Assembly: GCF_001486585.1 (NCBI RefSeq)
Contig: NZ_LN909045.1
Coordinates: 1 to 47,366 of the forward strand
Length of the DNA: 47,366 bases
Direction: 5' to 3'
From: Paenibacillus senegalimassiliensis
GTDB taxonomy: Bacteria > Bacillota > Bacilli > Paenibacillales > Paenibacillaceae
A program made the translations under genes and the position numbers. The notes under the pieces were generated by a model. That model had not been told where the DNA came from and ran no database searches. It was given only the letters and a program-made list of their open reading frames with translations. Positions 27,137-35,730 of this stretch are shown one piece after another; the stretch's first letter is position 1; every line of letters begins with the position of its first letter.

Positions 27137-27828
27137 ATTATATCTGGGATTTGCTGGTGCGTGCCGGTCAGGCCGGATTAGATAAGCGGCACATCAGATT
27201 TATACCAGCCAGAGTGTATTCGCCATATATGGAGCTTAGCTTGCAGGAGATAAATGCCGGAGCAGGCCAGCATGAGTTGGAGGTAGAGGTTAACCCCTAC
27301 TACCGATTCTACAACATATTTGGCGAGATGCTGGATATTAATTTGTCCGAGGATTCGGAGTTCAGGCATGAATTATTTGATATATTAGTGCACTTTCTGG
27401 CGGAGCTCGATCTGATGCAAGGTATGAACAAGCGGGAATATTATATCCGTTTCGTATTGCGAGATCTGGAATCCGGGACGTTTGGCGAACGGGTCAAAGA
27501 ACGAATGCGCCTCTTTACTCGCGAAGAGCAGGAATGGATTGCGGGGGCGATTCTGAGAATGTACGACACGGGAGAGCCACTACATTTGCTAAAGAGCATG
27601 GTGGGCCAGGTGTTTCGGCACTCCACAATTTATGTTAACAGCGAAGAGAAGGATGAAATGCTGTTCTATATTGGTCAGAAGTGTACGGAAACGGGGCGGA
27701 TGAAGCTTGAGACACTGATGGAGCTGTTTCTTCCCGTACGTTATCGAACCGAGGTGTATTGGGACTGCCATATAGGCATTATTGATGCGGAGGAGACGAT
27801 GATCGTAGACCGGATCGCACTGTATTAA
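27133..27828 (+). CDS. CIS-locus protein of unrecognised family, 231 residues
   Basis: I do not recognise the family. TTG 27133 is chosen because it overlaps the previous stop (TTGA) and has AAGGAG 7 nt upstream; ATG 27127 would be too close to that site. The product starts MNYIWDLLVRAGQAGLDK. It has a strand-rich N-terminal half (RFIPARVYSPYMELSLQEI, YYRFYNIFGEMLD) and a helical C-terminal half (FTREEQEWIAGAILRMYDTG). No cysteine clusters, signal or membrane helices are seen. Tight coupling to the upstream gene suggests the two form a complex, plausibly part of a baseplate. Function is unproven. Confidence 0.7.
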   Translation: MNYIWDLLVRAGQAGLDKRHIRFIPARVYSPYMELSLQEINAGAGQHELEVEVNPYYRFYNIFGEMLDINLSEDSEFRHELFDILVHFLAELDLMQGMNKREYYIRFVLRDLESGTFGERVKERMRLFTREEQEWIAGAILRMYDTGEPLHLLKSMVGQVFRHSTIYVNSEEKDEMLFYIGQKCTETGRMKLETLMELFLPVRYRTEVYWDCHIGIIDAEETMIVDRIALY

Positions 27829-27858
27829 GGTAGTAACGCAAGAGGGAGAGTGGGGCTC

Positions 27859-30543
27859 ATGAGTGGATTCAAGCTATATACCGATCAGGCGGGGCGACAA
27901 CGCGGCAACGGACCAACTCGTTATACGAGAGAGGAGTTGTCCGAGCTAACCACCTTTCAGCTTCGGAATATTTGTTACCGGGAGCGGCTGGTGGAAGGGA
28001 TCAGTCAGGGGCTGAATCGGGACGATACGATACGCATTATCCTGAAATACCTAGGCGCGGAGGAACAGTTGTTAATCGGCTTTACCAGCGAAGGAGGGAT
28101 GGAGCGTATACAGGCAGTGATGAGCCGATATATGCAGGCCCCGTTGCAACAAGCTGACCGTATCCGTGTACCCGCTCGAATGGTAGTATATCCAGGTCTT
28201 GAGATCGGCAGAACAGATGCTTATGAGGTTAAGGCATCCATGGAGTTGCCCGAGTCGAATGTGCTGCTGGTGAACGACCGGATGGAATTGTGTGGTATTT
28301 TTCATCTGCGGCAAAAGGAGACCCGAGGTGATTACTATCTGGCCGCACATCATGAGGGAGAGTGGCGGCATACGGCAAATCGGCAGTATAGCCTTATCTT
28401 CATGCGCAGAAGCGATTCAGATTACATCTATAACACCTATTATCAAGAGCGTGCCCTTCCACCTACCCATATTCATTATTACAAGGTGCCCATTGCTGAA
28501 TTGGAATTTGGCGAACTTAAGGATACGGATGCGGTACTGGCGGTAGATTTTGGAACCTGTAACACAACGGCGGGAGCCTTGCTGGATTGGGGTGGTGTTA
28601 CTTCGTCAGCAGCAGGCGAGATATCGTCAGGGCGCGAGATTCAATTCGTCAAGTTCCCTCATACCGAGGGTATGCCATGGACAGAGGCCTTGCCGACGGC
28701 AGTAGGTGTAGTGGATTGCTCCAATCCGGAGCAGGTCAGCTATGCCTTCGGACATGAAGCCTTGCAAAGAGGGAGACGAAGCAGCTTCGGCGATCGCACG
28801 TCCGTATTCCAGGGGATGAAGCGCTGGGTGAATGACTATCGCAAAACGGTGGAGCTTATGGACAGCGAAGGGAATACTGCACGAGCCAGTCGGAGCGACT
28901 TACTGCGTGCTTATCTTATGTATGTCATTCGGATGGCGGAGCATCAATTTAAATGTAAATTCAAGAACCTGCACTTCACCTCTCCGGTCAAAATGAAGAC
29001 GCCCTATCTGGAGATGTTTGCTGAGCTACTGCCCGAATACCGGATTGAGCGGACCCATGCACTGGATGAAGGGATGGCCGTCCTTTATAACACGATTGCG
29101 GATGGAATTGAACGGAATAGCTTTGTGGAAGGTACGGAATATAAGGCACTTGTCATTGATTGTGGCGGGGGCACGACAGATTTGTCCTCCTGTATCTTCC
29201 GAATTGACGATGGTCACATGTCTTACCGGATCTCAATTGAATCCACTTACGAGAATGGAGATACGCATTTCGGTGGGAATAACCTGACGTATCGGATCAT
29301 GCAGCTACTGAAGGTGACTTTCGCAGATTATTATAGCGGGCTGCGGGAAAGACAGGGCATTGATGCCTTAATCGCCTTTCCGGGCAATGACTTGTTCCGG
29401 GAAGTGGATGAGCAGGGGATCGATGTTATTTATGCGGAACTGGAACGACGTTATCAGGAAGCGGAGCGAGTCATTCCAACGGCATTTGTCCAATATGAGA
29501 ACCGATCTCGTGAGGAATACATACGGGTGAGAGGCAACTTTCACTTTCTGTGGGATTTGGCGGAGGAAATGAAGGAGCAGTTCTACCGGAAGACGGGAGT
29601 GGTTATGAGCCGCTTCCAGGCCAAGCATGGTCAAGCTCCCCTTGCTGGCTCCGGTTCCGGGGGAGAAGACGGTAGCCAGCTTGGCTCTCAAGAGGATGGC
29701 TCTCTGGAGATGACTCGTGTGGAGCGCTGGTTCTTGTCGGTGGATGCCAATGCCAACGGAGAGCTGAAGGATGAATATGCGGTTCCTGAATTGGTGTTCA
29801 ACATTCAGGAAATTACGCAATTGATCAAGGCGGATATCTATGAGGTGGTGCGGCGATTTCTGGACGAATTCTATCGAGCAGGGGCCTTGGCAGACTATTC
29901 CATTATCAAGCTGACCGGGCAATCCTGCCGGATTGATGTATTCCGTGAGGCGCTTAAGGAATTCGTGCCAGGACGTAGTATTGAATTTCGTCAGAAGCCT
30001 CTGGAGGGGCGGGTTCCCGAGCTTAAGCTCGCTTGCCTGCGGGGGGCGATCCGTTATTTGCACGCCCGTAAGACAGGAGAGATCGAGGCGAGTGTATTGA
30101 CTCGATCTGCAGCCATCCCCTACACGGTAAGCGCCTTTACTCACCATCGCCGGGAAGTGCAGCTAATCAGCAGCTTACGCCGGAGTGACAGTATGCCTGG
30201 AACGATATCCCGTCCCTCCGGGGTCGTCCAACTGGACTTGTTCCTGCGAGGCAGCGATGATGCGTTGCGGCGGCAGTACAGTTATATAAATTCTGCTGAA
30301 GATTACAAGCCCGTGGTGTATGAGGATATCCGGGCGCACTATGGGGAACGCATTCCGCAGGATGATACGGATTCCATTGTGAACGGGGAGACCAAGTTCT
30401 TTGTATTTGCCGATGAGCATGAATGGGGGTTCCATGTACTGCCGATTGCCCGCCGGGATGAAGGCCTGTTCCTTGGGCGCAAGGAGTTGTTCCCCTTCGA
30501 GAGCGATAGCTCGGAGCTGGATTTTTTTGATGGGATGAAATAG
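27859..30543 (+). CDS. Large Hsp70/actin-like ATPase of the CIS locus
   Basis: An 894-residue protein. An N-terminal region of about 225 residues has no recognised family. It is followed by an actin/Hsp70-type ATPase. The phosphate-1 loop VLAVDFGTCNTTAG starts near residue 226 and phosphate-2 ALVIDCGGGTTDLSS near 430; GGNNLTYR and IIKLTGQSCRIDVF (adenosine region) follow. A Gly/Ser-rich insert (about 595-620) interrupts the fold, and the C-terminal part is unlike DnaK's substrate domain. With the J-protein upstream it may be a dedicated chaperone pair for assembling or recycling the sheath, where other systems use an AAA+ ATPase (inference). ATG 27859 is preferred to GTG 27850 for ribosome-site spacing. 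Confidence 0.78.
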   Translation: MSGFKLYTDQAGRQRGNGPTRYTREELSELTTFQLRNICYRERLVEGISQGLNRDDTIRIILKYLGAEEQLLIGFTSEGGMERIQAVMSRYMQAPLQQADRIRVPARMVVYPGLEIGRTDAYEVKASMELPESNVLLVNDRMELCGIFHLRQKETRGDYYLAAHHEGEWRHTANRQYSLIFMRRSDSDYIYNTYYQERALPPTHIHYYKVPIAELEFGELKDTDAVLAVDFGTCNTTAGALLDWGGVTSSAAGEISSGREIQFVKFPHTEGMPWTEALPTAVGVVDCSNPEQVSYAFGHEALQRGRRSSFGDRTSVFQGMKRWVNDYRKTVELMDSEGNTARASRSDLLRAYLMYVIRMAEHQFKCKFKNLHFTSPVKMKTPYLEMFAELLPEYRIERTHALDEGMAVLYNTIADGIERNSFVEGTEYKALVIDCGGGTTDLSSCIFRIDDGHMSYRISIESTYENGDTHFGGNNLTYRIMQLLKVTFADYYSGLRERQGIDALIAFPGNDLFREVDEQGIDVIYAELERRYQEAERVIPTAFVQYENRSREEYIRVRGNFHFLWDLAEEMKEQFYRKTGVVMSRFQAKHGQAPLAGSGSGGEDGSQLGSQEDGSLEMTRVERWFLSVDANANGELKDEYAVPELVFNIQEITQLIKADIYEVVRRFLDEFYRAGALADYSIIKLTGQSCRIDVFREALKEFVPGRSIEFRQKPLEGRVPELKLACLRGAIRYLHARKTGEIEASVLTRSAAIPYTVSAFTHHRREVQLISSLRRSDSMPGTISRPSGVVQLDLFLRGSDDALRRQYSYINSAEDYKPVVYEDIRAHYGERIPQDDTDSIVNGETKFFVFADEHEWGFHVLPIARRDEGLFLGRKELFPFESDSSELDFFDGMK

Positions 30544-30575
30544 AAGCTATCAGTTGCTGAAAGGAGGGGCTGTAT

Positions 30576-31346
30576 TTGTTTGCGAACCTGACGCCCAAAT
30601 TTGAAAAGGGACGAATTCTCAAGACAGCAATGCTGGAAAGCTTGCGGGACTATCCACGTGAATTGGCAGATATTTATTACCGCGAGTATGCGGACGGTAT
30701 TATTACCGGGGCCCAGGTGGCGGTGGGAGTAGATACGCTGACGGTGCAGCCTGGCCTAATCAAGCACGGCGGGCAATTATATATGCTCAGTGAGCCTGCC
30801 ATACTTACCTATCTGGCTACAGGGTGGGAGACCGTGGTCAAGGTTCGGTTCCTGGAAGGGACGGAGGATGGCGACTGGGTGGTAGGGCGCAGTGAAATTG
30901 TGCTCGATGAGCGGCTTGAGCTGGCGGCAGACGAGCTGGAGTTATGCCGCTTCAAGCTGAAGACGGGTGCTCGGCTCCGTCAGGACTATCAAAATTTCCG
31001 GGACCTTGCCACAGAGTACAACACGGTTAATCTGCTCTATGCCCCAGCAGCAGCTTATGGACAAAGCACCTTGCTCCCAGCGGTGATGCGCCTGTTCGGC
31101 GACGAGCTGCTGCGGCGAGGTAGCACAGATCCGCAGGACCTGGCATTTGCCATGATGTGCCTGAACGATGGGGTGCTTCATCGCAGTGTCATTCTCCATT
31201 ACATCGCAGGCCGACTCGGCATGGCATACAGGGATTATAGGAATGCCGATATTCATAAGCACCTGTTACGCATTCTGGATAGCAACCGAGGGGGCGGGAG
31301 AAAGGGACTGAGCCCTGGGAGCGCAGGGCGGATGATTGTAGATTAG
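30576..31346 (+). CDS. CIS-locus protein of unrecognised family, 256 residues
   Basis: TTG start with AAGGAGGGG 6 nt upstream. The N-terminal half reads LRDYPRELADIYYREYADGI then ITGAQVAVGVDTLTVQPGLI and GGQLYML. This gives a strand pattern like the G-I-x-x-G-x-x-V ... V-x-P-G-x-x-x-x-G-x-x-Y segments at the start of phage baseplate and fibre proteins. The C-terminal half is helical (AFAMMCLNDGVLHRSVILHY). No membrane segment. It lies between the chaperone-type ATPase and the VgrG-like spike, so a baseplate or plug role is plausible. I cannot name the family with confidence. Confidence 0.68.
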   Translation: MFANLTPKFEKGRILKTAMLESLRDYPRELADIYYREYADGIITGAQVAVGVDTLTVQPGLIKHGGQLYMLSEPAILTYLATGWETVVKVRFLEGTEDGDWVVGRSEIVLDERLELAADELELCRFKLKTGARLRQDYQNFRDLATEYNTVNLLYAPAAAYGQSTLLPAVMRLFGDELLRRGSTDPQDLAFAMMCLNDGVLHRSVILHYIAGRLGMAYRDYRNADIHKHLLRILDSNRGGGRKGLSPGSAGRMIVD

Positions 31347-31394
31347 GGAAGAGAGAAGCTGAGTGTCTAAATCAATAATCAAGGAGGGATACAC

Positions 31395-32891
31395 ATGAGC
31401 TCTACCATAACTTATGGACAAATTGAAGTTATGCCGTTTACCTTTGTTCATTTACATGAGTTGAAGATTATTAAGACGGTAAATGAGCATGCCCGAATGA
31501 TATGCAGCGGAATAATTTCCGAAGAGAACAAGGAGCGTTATATAAGGGCATCAGACGAAGAGACAGAGGTTAAGGCATTTGTGAAGGATGAGTCCGGGAA
31601 CCGACAGGCTCTATTCCGTGGAGTAGTGCTAAATGTGGAAGAGAAGTTCATTCATGGAATCCACTATTTAACCTTTGAAGCGATCTCTCATACCTACCAA
31701 TTGGACATTAAGCGCCACAGGCGCTCCTTCCAGAACCCGCAGATTACTTATGCCGGTCTGATTAAGCATATTATGTCCAGTTACCCCAAGGGGGAGGCAA
31801 TGGATGTTGTCACTGAGCAAAAGAAAATTGGTACTTTTATTATGCAATATGATGAGACAGATTGGCAGTTTCTTAAGCGTCTTGCCTCTCATTTCTATTC
31901 TCCTTTAATCCCAGCCGTAGGCTATGGGGTGCCTAAATTTTACTTTGGTATGCCAATGGGACTTAGCAAGGGAGAACTCTTATCTCCTTACTATAAGGCC
32001 ACCAAGCGTGTAGCTGCCCATCAGACGGCTGTAGATAATTCAATCCCGGGTGTGCGTGATAGTGATTTTATCCAATATGAAGTACAGAGTGATAAGACTT
32101 TAGAGCCTGGCTATGAAGTGATGTTTAAGGGACAATTGCTGCTTGTAGCCGAGGTGGTGACTGAAATATGTGAAGGGATACTGACGAATACTGTGAAGCT
32201 GTCACCACGTAGTGGACTGCGCCCGATCAAGGATTACAATCGCTCGATTATTGGCGCTTCTATACAGGGGAAGGTTCTCAGTGTTCGTAGAGACCAGATT
32301 CGTGCCAAACTGGACATGGATGATCAGCAAGACCCCAATACGGATTACTGGTTCCCATACTCTACGATTTATGCCTCTGCTGATAATACGGGCTGGTACT
32401 GTATGCCTGAGGAGGGAGATAGTGTCCGGATTTATTTTCCAAGCTATAAGGAAGAGGAGGGGTATGCTATCAGTTCGGTGAAAAGAGAGATACCTGCAGT
32501 TGCAAAAACTACTGTCCCCACAACTCCTGCTATTGTAGCTACTGTACCTGCCTCATCCGGAGCTGCTGAAACACCTTCAGCAGCATCTACTCCAGACCGT
32601 ATGGACGATCCTGCCATCAAGACCCTTCGCACCAAGTACGGCAAAGAAATCATGCTTGCCCCCGATCAAATAGTCATCTCCGGTGATGGAATGTCTATTG
32701 TTATGAATGATAACACAGGCATTAGTATTGTCAGCGGTAAAGATGTGAGCATACGCGCAGCTTCGGATATTGTTATGAATTCTGGCCGTATTCAGTTGTC
32801 TGCGGAGACCATCGAGCTCTCAGGCAATGGAAATACATTAACACTTACGGATAATACCATGTTCTCTGGTACTGAAATCAAGATGAATTGA
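31395..32891 (+). CDS. VgrG-like spike protein without effector extension
   Basis: A 498-residue spike. The N-terminal half (about 1-270) matches the gp27/phage late control D region seen in both later VgrG genes: YQLDIKRHRRSFQNPQITY and FIMQYDETDWQFLKRLASH. A gp5-like OB domain (about 285-360) follows (IIGASIQGKVLSVRRDQIRA, DYWFPYST, WYCMPEEGDSVRIYFPSYK). A short beta-helix region ends in ELSGNGNTLTLTDNTM. There is no C-terminal toxin, so this is probably the core or adaptor spike. It trimerises and caps the Hcp tube. AAGGAGGG precedes the ATG. Confidence 0.85.
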   Translation: MSSTITYGQIEVMPFTFVHLHELKIIKTVNEHARMICSGIISEENKERYIRASDEETEVKAFVKDESGNRQALFRGVVLNVEEKFIHGIHYLTFEAISHTYQLDIKRHRRSFQNPQITYAGLIKHIMSSYPKGEAMDVVTEQKKIGTFIMQYDETDWQFLKRLASHFYSPLIPAVGYGVPKFYFGMPMGLSKGELLSPYYKATKRVAAHQTAVDNSIPGVRDSDFIQYEVQSDKTLEPGYEVMFKGQLLLVAEVVTEICEGILTNTVKLSPRSGLRPIKDYNRSIIGASIQGKVLSVRRDQIRAKLDMDDQQDPNTDYWFPYSTIYASADNTGWYCMPEEGDSVRIYFPSYKEEEGYAISSVKREIPAVAKTTVPTTPAIVATVPASSGAAETPSAASTPDRMDDPAIKTLRTKYGKEIMLAPDQIVISGDGMSIVMNDNTGISIVSGKDVSIRAASDIVMNSGRIQLSAETIELSGNGNTLTLTDNTMFSGTEIKMN

Positions 32892-32913
32892 ACAAAAGGG
32901 GGCTTCATACCTT

Positions 32914-34017
32914 ATGGACAGGTCGACAGCGTTGCAGCATTTTAGAGAGCAGGAAGTGATACCGCTTCTGAACCACCAACTGGATCTATTGGAGACAACC
33001 TTTTATCACGAGCAGACCGAGTTGATAGAGGGGGTCCTGGCATCTTTTAGGCAATTATGTTCTCGAATTCGGCATTTACAGGACCGGAACGAACTGAGGG
33101 CTATTGGTTATATCCATTATTCCTTGCTACGAACGCAGATGCTTGAGCGATCATATCTGTATATGGTTGAAGCCTATACTGCAAAGTGGTATACCGACGA
33201 CTCAGAGGTGCGCTGTACTTATGATGCATCATGGGCTTATGCACCACTAGGCGGGATGATGACCCTGCTGGAGCAAAAACGAAAACGATACATCGATTCC
33301 ATTCATTCGGCAGATGTTGAACGAATGGTGCTGAAGCTTGTGCCTTTCTTCCATCAATATGTGAAGGCCTTATTGCGTCTAGCCTTGCCTGAGGCCACAC
33401 AAATGTCTGAGTATCAGGGGATATTGAAGCATAGTCGGCTATTTATCAGAACGGGTGAATACAAGGATTTTAGTGAGAGCTTGTACATCGAGGGTCAGGA
33501 AGCACGAAAAGATGAAGAACTTGTTGATCAATTACTTCAAGAGGATGAGGACTCACCATTTGTGTATGAAAATTTAAGACAGTTTATACAGCCATACTTT
33601 GAAGTAGAGAAGCGAGATTTACGATATAACGACTTTAGCTATAGTGAACTGAGGAACAGTCGATTCTACGAATGCATTCTGATTGGATGTCGCTGGCAGC
33701 ATGCCGTATTGAACGAAAGCAGCTTTGAGGACTGCTTACTAACGGATGCAGATTTTCGTTACAGTCAGCTTGCAGATGCCAGCTTTCGCGGAGCCAGTGG
33801 ACAGGCCAAAAGAAAGGGGGAAGAGCGTTCCCCAGGCTTGTGCGGGTTGCATTTTGAGCATGCTTGTCTGAACGGAGCTGATTTTACAGATACGCAAAAT
33901 TTTGAGCATGCCTATTTTGAGGGAGCCTCCCTGGAAGGGGCTCGTGTGCCACAAAAGTACAGCCAGAGCTGGAAACTTAGTCAAGCTCAATTTGATTCCA
34001 TTGTCTGGACGGAGTAA
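32914..34017 (+). CDS. Pentapeptide-repeat-containing protein
   Basis: A 367-residue protein. The first 225 residues are helical and charged, without a recognised family. From about 235 to 345 there are degenerate pentapeptide repeats with the A(D/N)LxF rhythm (FSYSELRNSRFYECI, SSFEDCLLTDADFRYSQLADASF, CLNGADFTDTQNFEHAYFEG). These should form a right-handed beta-helix. It lies between the spike and the presumed effector chaperone. Pentapeptide proteins in T6SS loci are often adaptors linking an effector to VgrG, and such a role is inferred. AAAGGGGG lies about 12 nt before the ATG. Confidence 0.72.
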   Translation: MDRSTALQHFREQEVIPLLNHQLDLLETTFYHEQTELIEGVLASFRQLCSRIRHLQDRNELRAIGYIHYSLLRTQMLERSYLYMVEAYTAKWYTDDSEVRCTYDASWAYAPLGGMMTLLEQKRKRYIDSIHSADVERMVLKLVPFFHQYVKALLRLALPEATQMSEYQGILKHSRLFIRTGEYKDFSESLYIEGQEARKDEELVDQLLQEDEDSPFVYENLRQFIQPYFEVEKRDLRYNDFSYSELRNSRFYECILIGCRWQHAVLNESSFEDCLLTDADFRYSQLADASFRGASGQAKRKGEERSPGLCGLHFEHACLNGADFTDTQNFEHAYFEGASLEGARVPQKYSQSWKLSQAQFDSIVWTE

Positions 34018-34029
34018 GGAGAAGATACG

Positions 34030-34542
34030 ATGCACCATTATTATGCACTTACAAATGATGACCGCACATCTTCACGTCTCAAATTGGCGCTTCCCGCTAT
34101 GCTAAAAACTCCGTTCGCTAACATGCCTCCGGTGCAAGTGCTGCAGGCTGAAAATGCTTCGGGTGAGGGGTACCGGGATTGGCTTCCTTTCGTGGAGGCA
34201 CAGCCACTTTTGTCGGATGAGATGAAACGTATTCTGGAGATGTATAACAAGCATATTCGTTGGAAGCAGGTCCATCTAATCCATCCGGAGCTGAACCATC
34301 AGGCGCTCTATTGGATACCCTGGATTCCCGAGGTGGAGGGAACATCTATTCATACAGAGTTTTATCCGCATGACCATACGTTGAAACGTCTCGTTTTGGA
34401 TTTATCAAGGGTCAAAGGACATCATTTCTTCCGACTTGCCGATATAAGAGAACCTTACTTTATCGTGAGTCTTGAGGCGGCGGAAAGTTTGCTTCGGCGA
34501 AGTTTTACGGGCTTTAGGCTACACAAATTGGCACTTATGTGA
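34030..34542 (+). CDS. Imm11-like (DUF1629-type) protein
   Basis: A 170-residue soluble protein. The C-terminal part has the pattern of the Imm11/DUF1629 group: LLSDEMKRILEMYNKHIRWK, YWIPWIPEVEG, LKRLVLDLSRVKGHHFFRLA and the closing YFIVSLEAAESLLRRSFTG. In polymorphic toxin systems that fold is an immunity protein, but here no toxin directly precedes it. It is in a tight run with adaptor-like genes (12 nt after the pentapeptide gene, 12 nt before the next). It may instead be a structural or adaptor part of the spike module. GGAGAAG precedes the ATG. Confidence 0.55.
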   Translation: MHHYYALTNDDRTSSRLKLALPAMLKTPFANMPPVQVLQAENASGEGYRDWLPFVEAQPLLSDEMKRILEMYNKHIRWKQVHLIHPELNHQALYWIPWIPEVEGTSIHTEFYPHDHTLKRLVLDLSRVKGHHFFRLADIREPYFIVSLEAAESLLRRSFTGFRLHKLALM

Positions 34543-34554
34543 GGAGGTGTGAGC

Positions 34555-35175
34555 TTGCAGGCACATTGGGACGAGATATTTCTGAAGCTGAAGCATCAGC
34601 AAGAGCTTCAGGAGCAGCTAGAGATGACAGAGAACGATGAGAGCTGGATGCTCATGACAGCCAAACAGGTGGTAGAGCAGATCCCAGGTGGCCTACTCAC
34701 ATTTCCAGATGGCGAGCAGATGCCATTTCGTAGTGTTCAACGACCGGAAGGTGATATCACCATGCATTTACCGGTGAACTGGCTCCCTCTGACACCTATG
34801 CAGCAAGCCAGAAGCAGAACGGGAAGCTGGAATTTTCAGGATCAGAAGGAAGGGGTCGTGTTTGGTGTCTACCAAAGTGAACAGGAATTACTTCCTGAGC
34901 AGGTAGAGATGTATCAGCAGGGATTTTTGAGCGAAATGAGCCGTACAAAGTCCTCTTTGATCCGGTTAGAAGAGACAGCAATGCCGCTTCAGGATACGTA
35001 TGTCAACTGCTATACGAATGTCTTTCCGCTGATGCCTGATCCCTGTCTGCAAATTGGATTCATTCGATCGTGGCGAGGCAAGGCTCTAAGCGTGAGTGGT
35101 CAATTCAAACTCGAGCATGCACCCAGATGGACTTCTATTATGTATGCGATATTTCGTACAGCAACATGGCTATAA
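34555..35175 (+). CDS. Possible DcrB/Eag-like effector chaperone
   Basis: A 206-residue soluble protein with TTG start (GAGGAGG 7 nt upstream). After a helical N-terminus (IFLKLKHQQELQEQLEM) it has a region in the style of DcrB/DUF1795 (Eag) proteins. This contains ITMHLPVNWLPLTPMQQ, WNFQDQKEGVVFGVYQSE, a helix YQQGFLSEMSR and a closing strand-helix ALSVSGQFKLEH then RWTSIMYAIF. Eag chaperones hold the membrane-inserting segments of VgrG/Rhs effectors before loading. The VgrG at 41438 has such hydrophobic segments. The family call is tentative. Confidence 0.45.
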   Translation: MQAHWDEIFLKLKHQQELQEQLEMTENDESWMLMTAKQVVEQIPGGLLTFPDGEQMPFRSVQRPEGDITMHLPVNWLPLTPMQQARSRTGSWNFQDQKEGVVFGVYQSEQELLPEQVEMYQQGFLSEMSRTKSSLIRLEETAMPLQDTYVNCYTNVFPLMPDPCLQIGFIRSWRGKALSVSGQFKLEHAPRWTSIMYAIFRTATWL

Positions 35176-35202
35176 CAAAACGGATGAAAGGGAGGAGAGC
35201 AT

Positions 35203-35676
35203 ATGTCTTTTTTACCCATGCTGATCAGGGCATTAAGTGAGGGCGCTTTTGGAGGGGAAGAGACTTATGTGGTGAGAGGAGCGACCTTGCAGTGTAGTCA
35301 GGGAACAGACCCTGGTGTACTCAATGCCACGTATAGTCACGGTGTCTATATTAAGGACAAGCCTGTTCTGACGGTAGAGGATGCTGTTTGTGGAGCAAAT
35401 GCCAATATCAGCGAGAAGCATGCTTTTGGGCTGTGCAAATTGAAGCAAGGGCTCCCCTGTGAGCCGCAGATTGAACCTGGTGCCAAGTGGACGGGGGGAA
35501 AAGAGGATGTGTTGATTGAGGGAGCACCTGCGCTGTTGAGTAACTGTACGTTAACATGCAACTGCCAAGGTCTGCCTGGTGTACGGATGTCAGTCGTGCC
35601 TGGTTCGATTATCGTTGAGCTTCCTTCCGAGAGTGGTGGAGTCATCTCGATTATAGACGATGGACAGGATGCTTGA
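35203..35676 (+). CDS. PAAR-like DUF4280 spike-tip protein
   Basis: A 157-residue protein. The core from about 22 has strands TYVVRGATLQCSQGTD and GVYIKDKPVLTVEDAV, then paired cysteines (CGANAN, FGLCKLKQGLPCEPQ) and the closing ALLSNCTLTCNCQGLPG. This is the layout of DUF4280/PAAR-like proteins of Firmicutes, which sharpen the tip of the VgrG spike. It sits just before a VgrG-toxin gene, as PAAR genes commonly do. GGGAGGAG precedes the ATG. A remnant of a second such gene is seen near 41217-41395. Confidence 0.82.
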   Translation: MSFLPMLIRALSEGAFGGEETYVVRGATLQCSQGTDPGVLNATYSHGVYIKDKPVLTVEDAVCGANANISEKHAFGLCKLKQGLPCEPQIEPGAKWTGGKEDVLIEGAPALLSNCTLTCNCQGLPGVRMSVVPGSIIVELPSESGGVISIIDDGQDA

Positions 35677-35730
35677 GCAGATCCTTGAATTCATAGATGA
35701 ATCCGGAGAAGAATCAAAGGAGACAAAGGT

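Noticed and set aside
29368..30147. 259-codon antisense frame within the Hsp70-like gene
   Set aside because: A shadow of the well-supported plus-strand gene; no motif support.
27859..30543. The large ATPase as ordinary DnaK
   Set aside because: It is about 280 residues longer, has a novel N-terminus and an insert, and lacks the DnaK substrate-domain pattern. A housekeeping role is unlikely.
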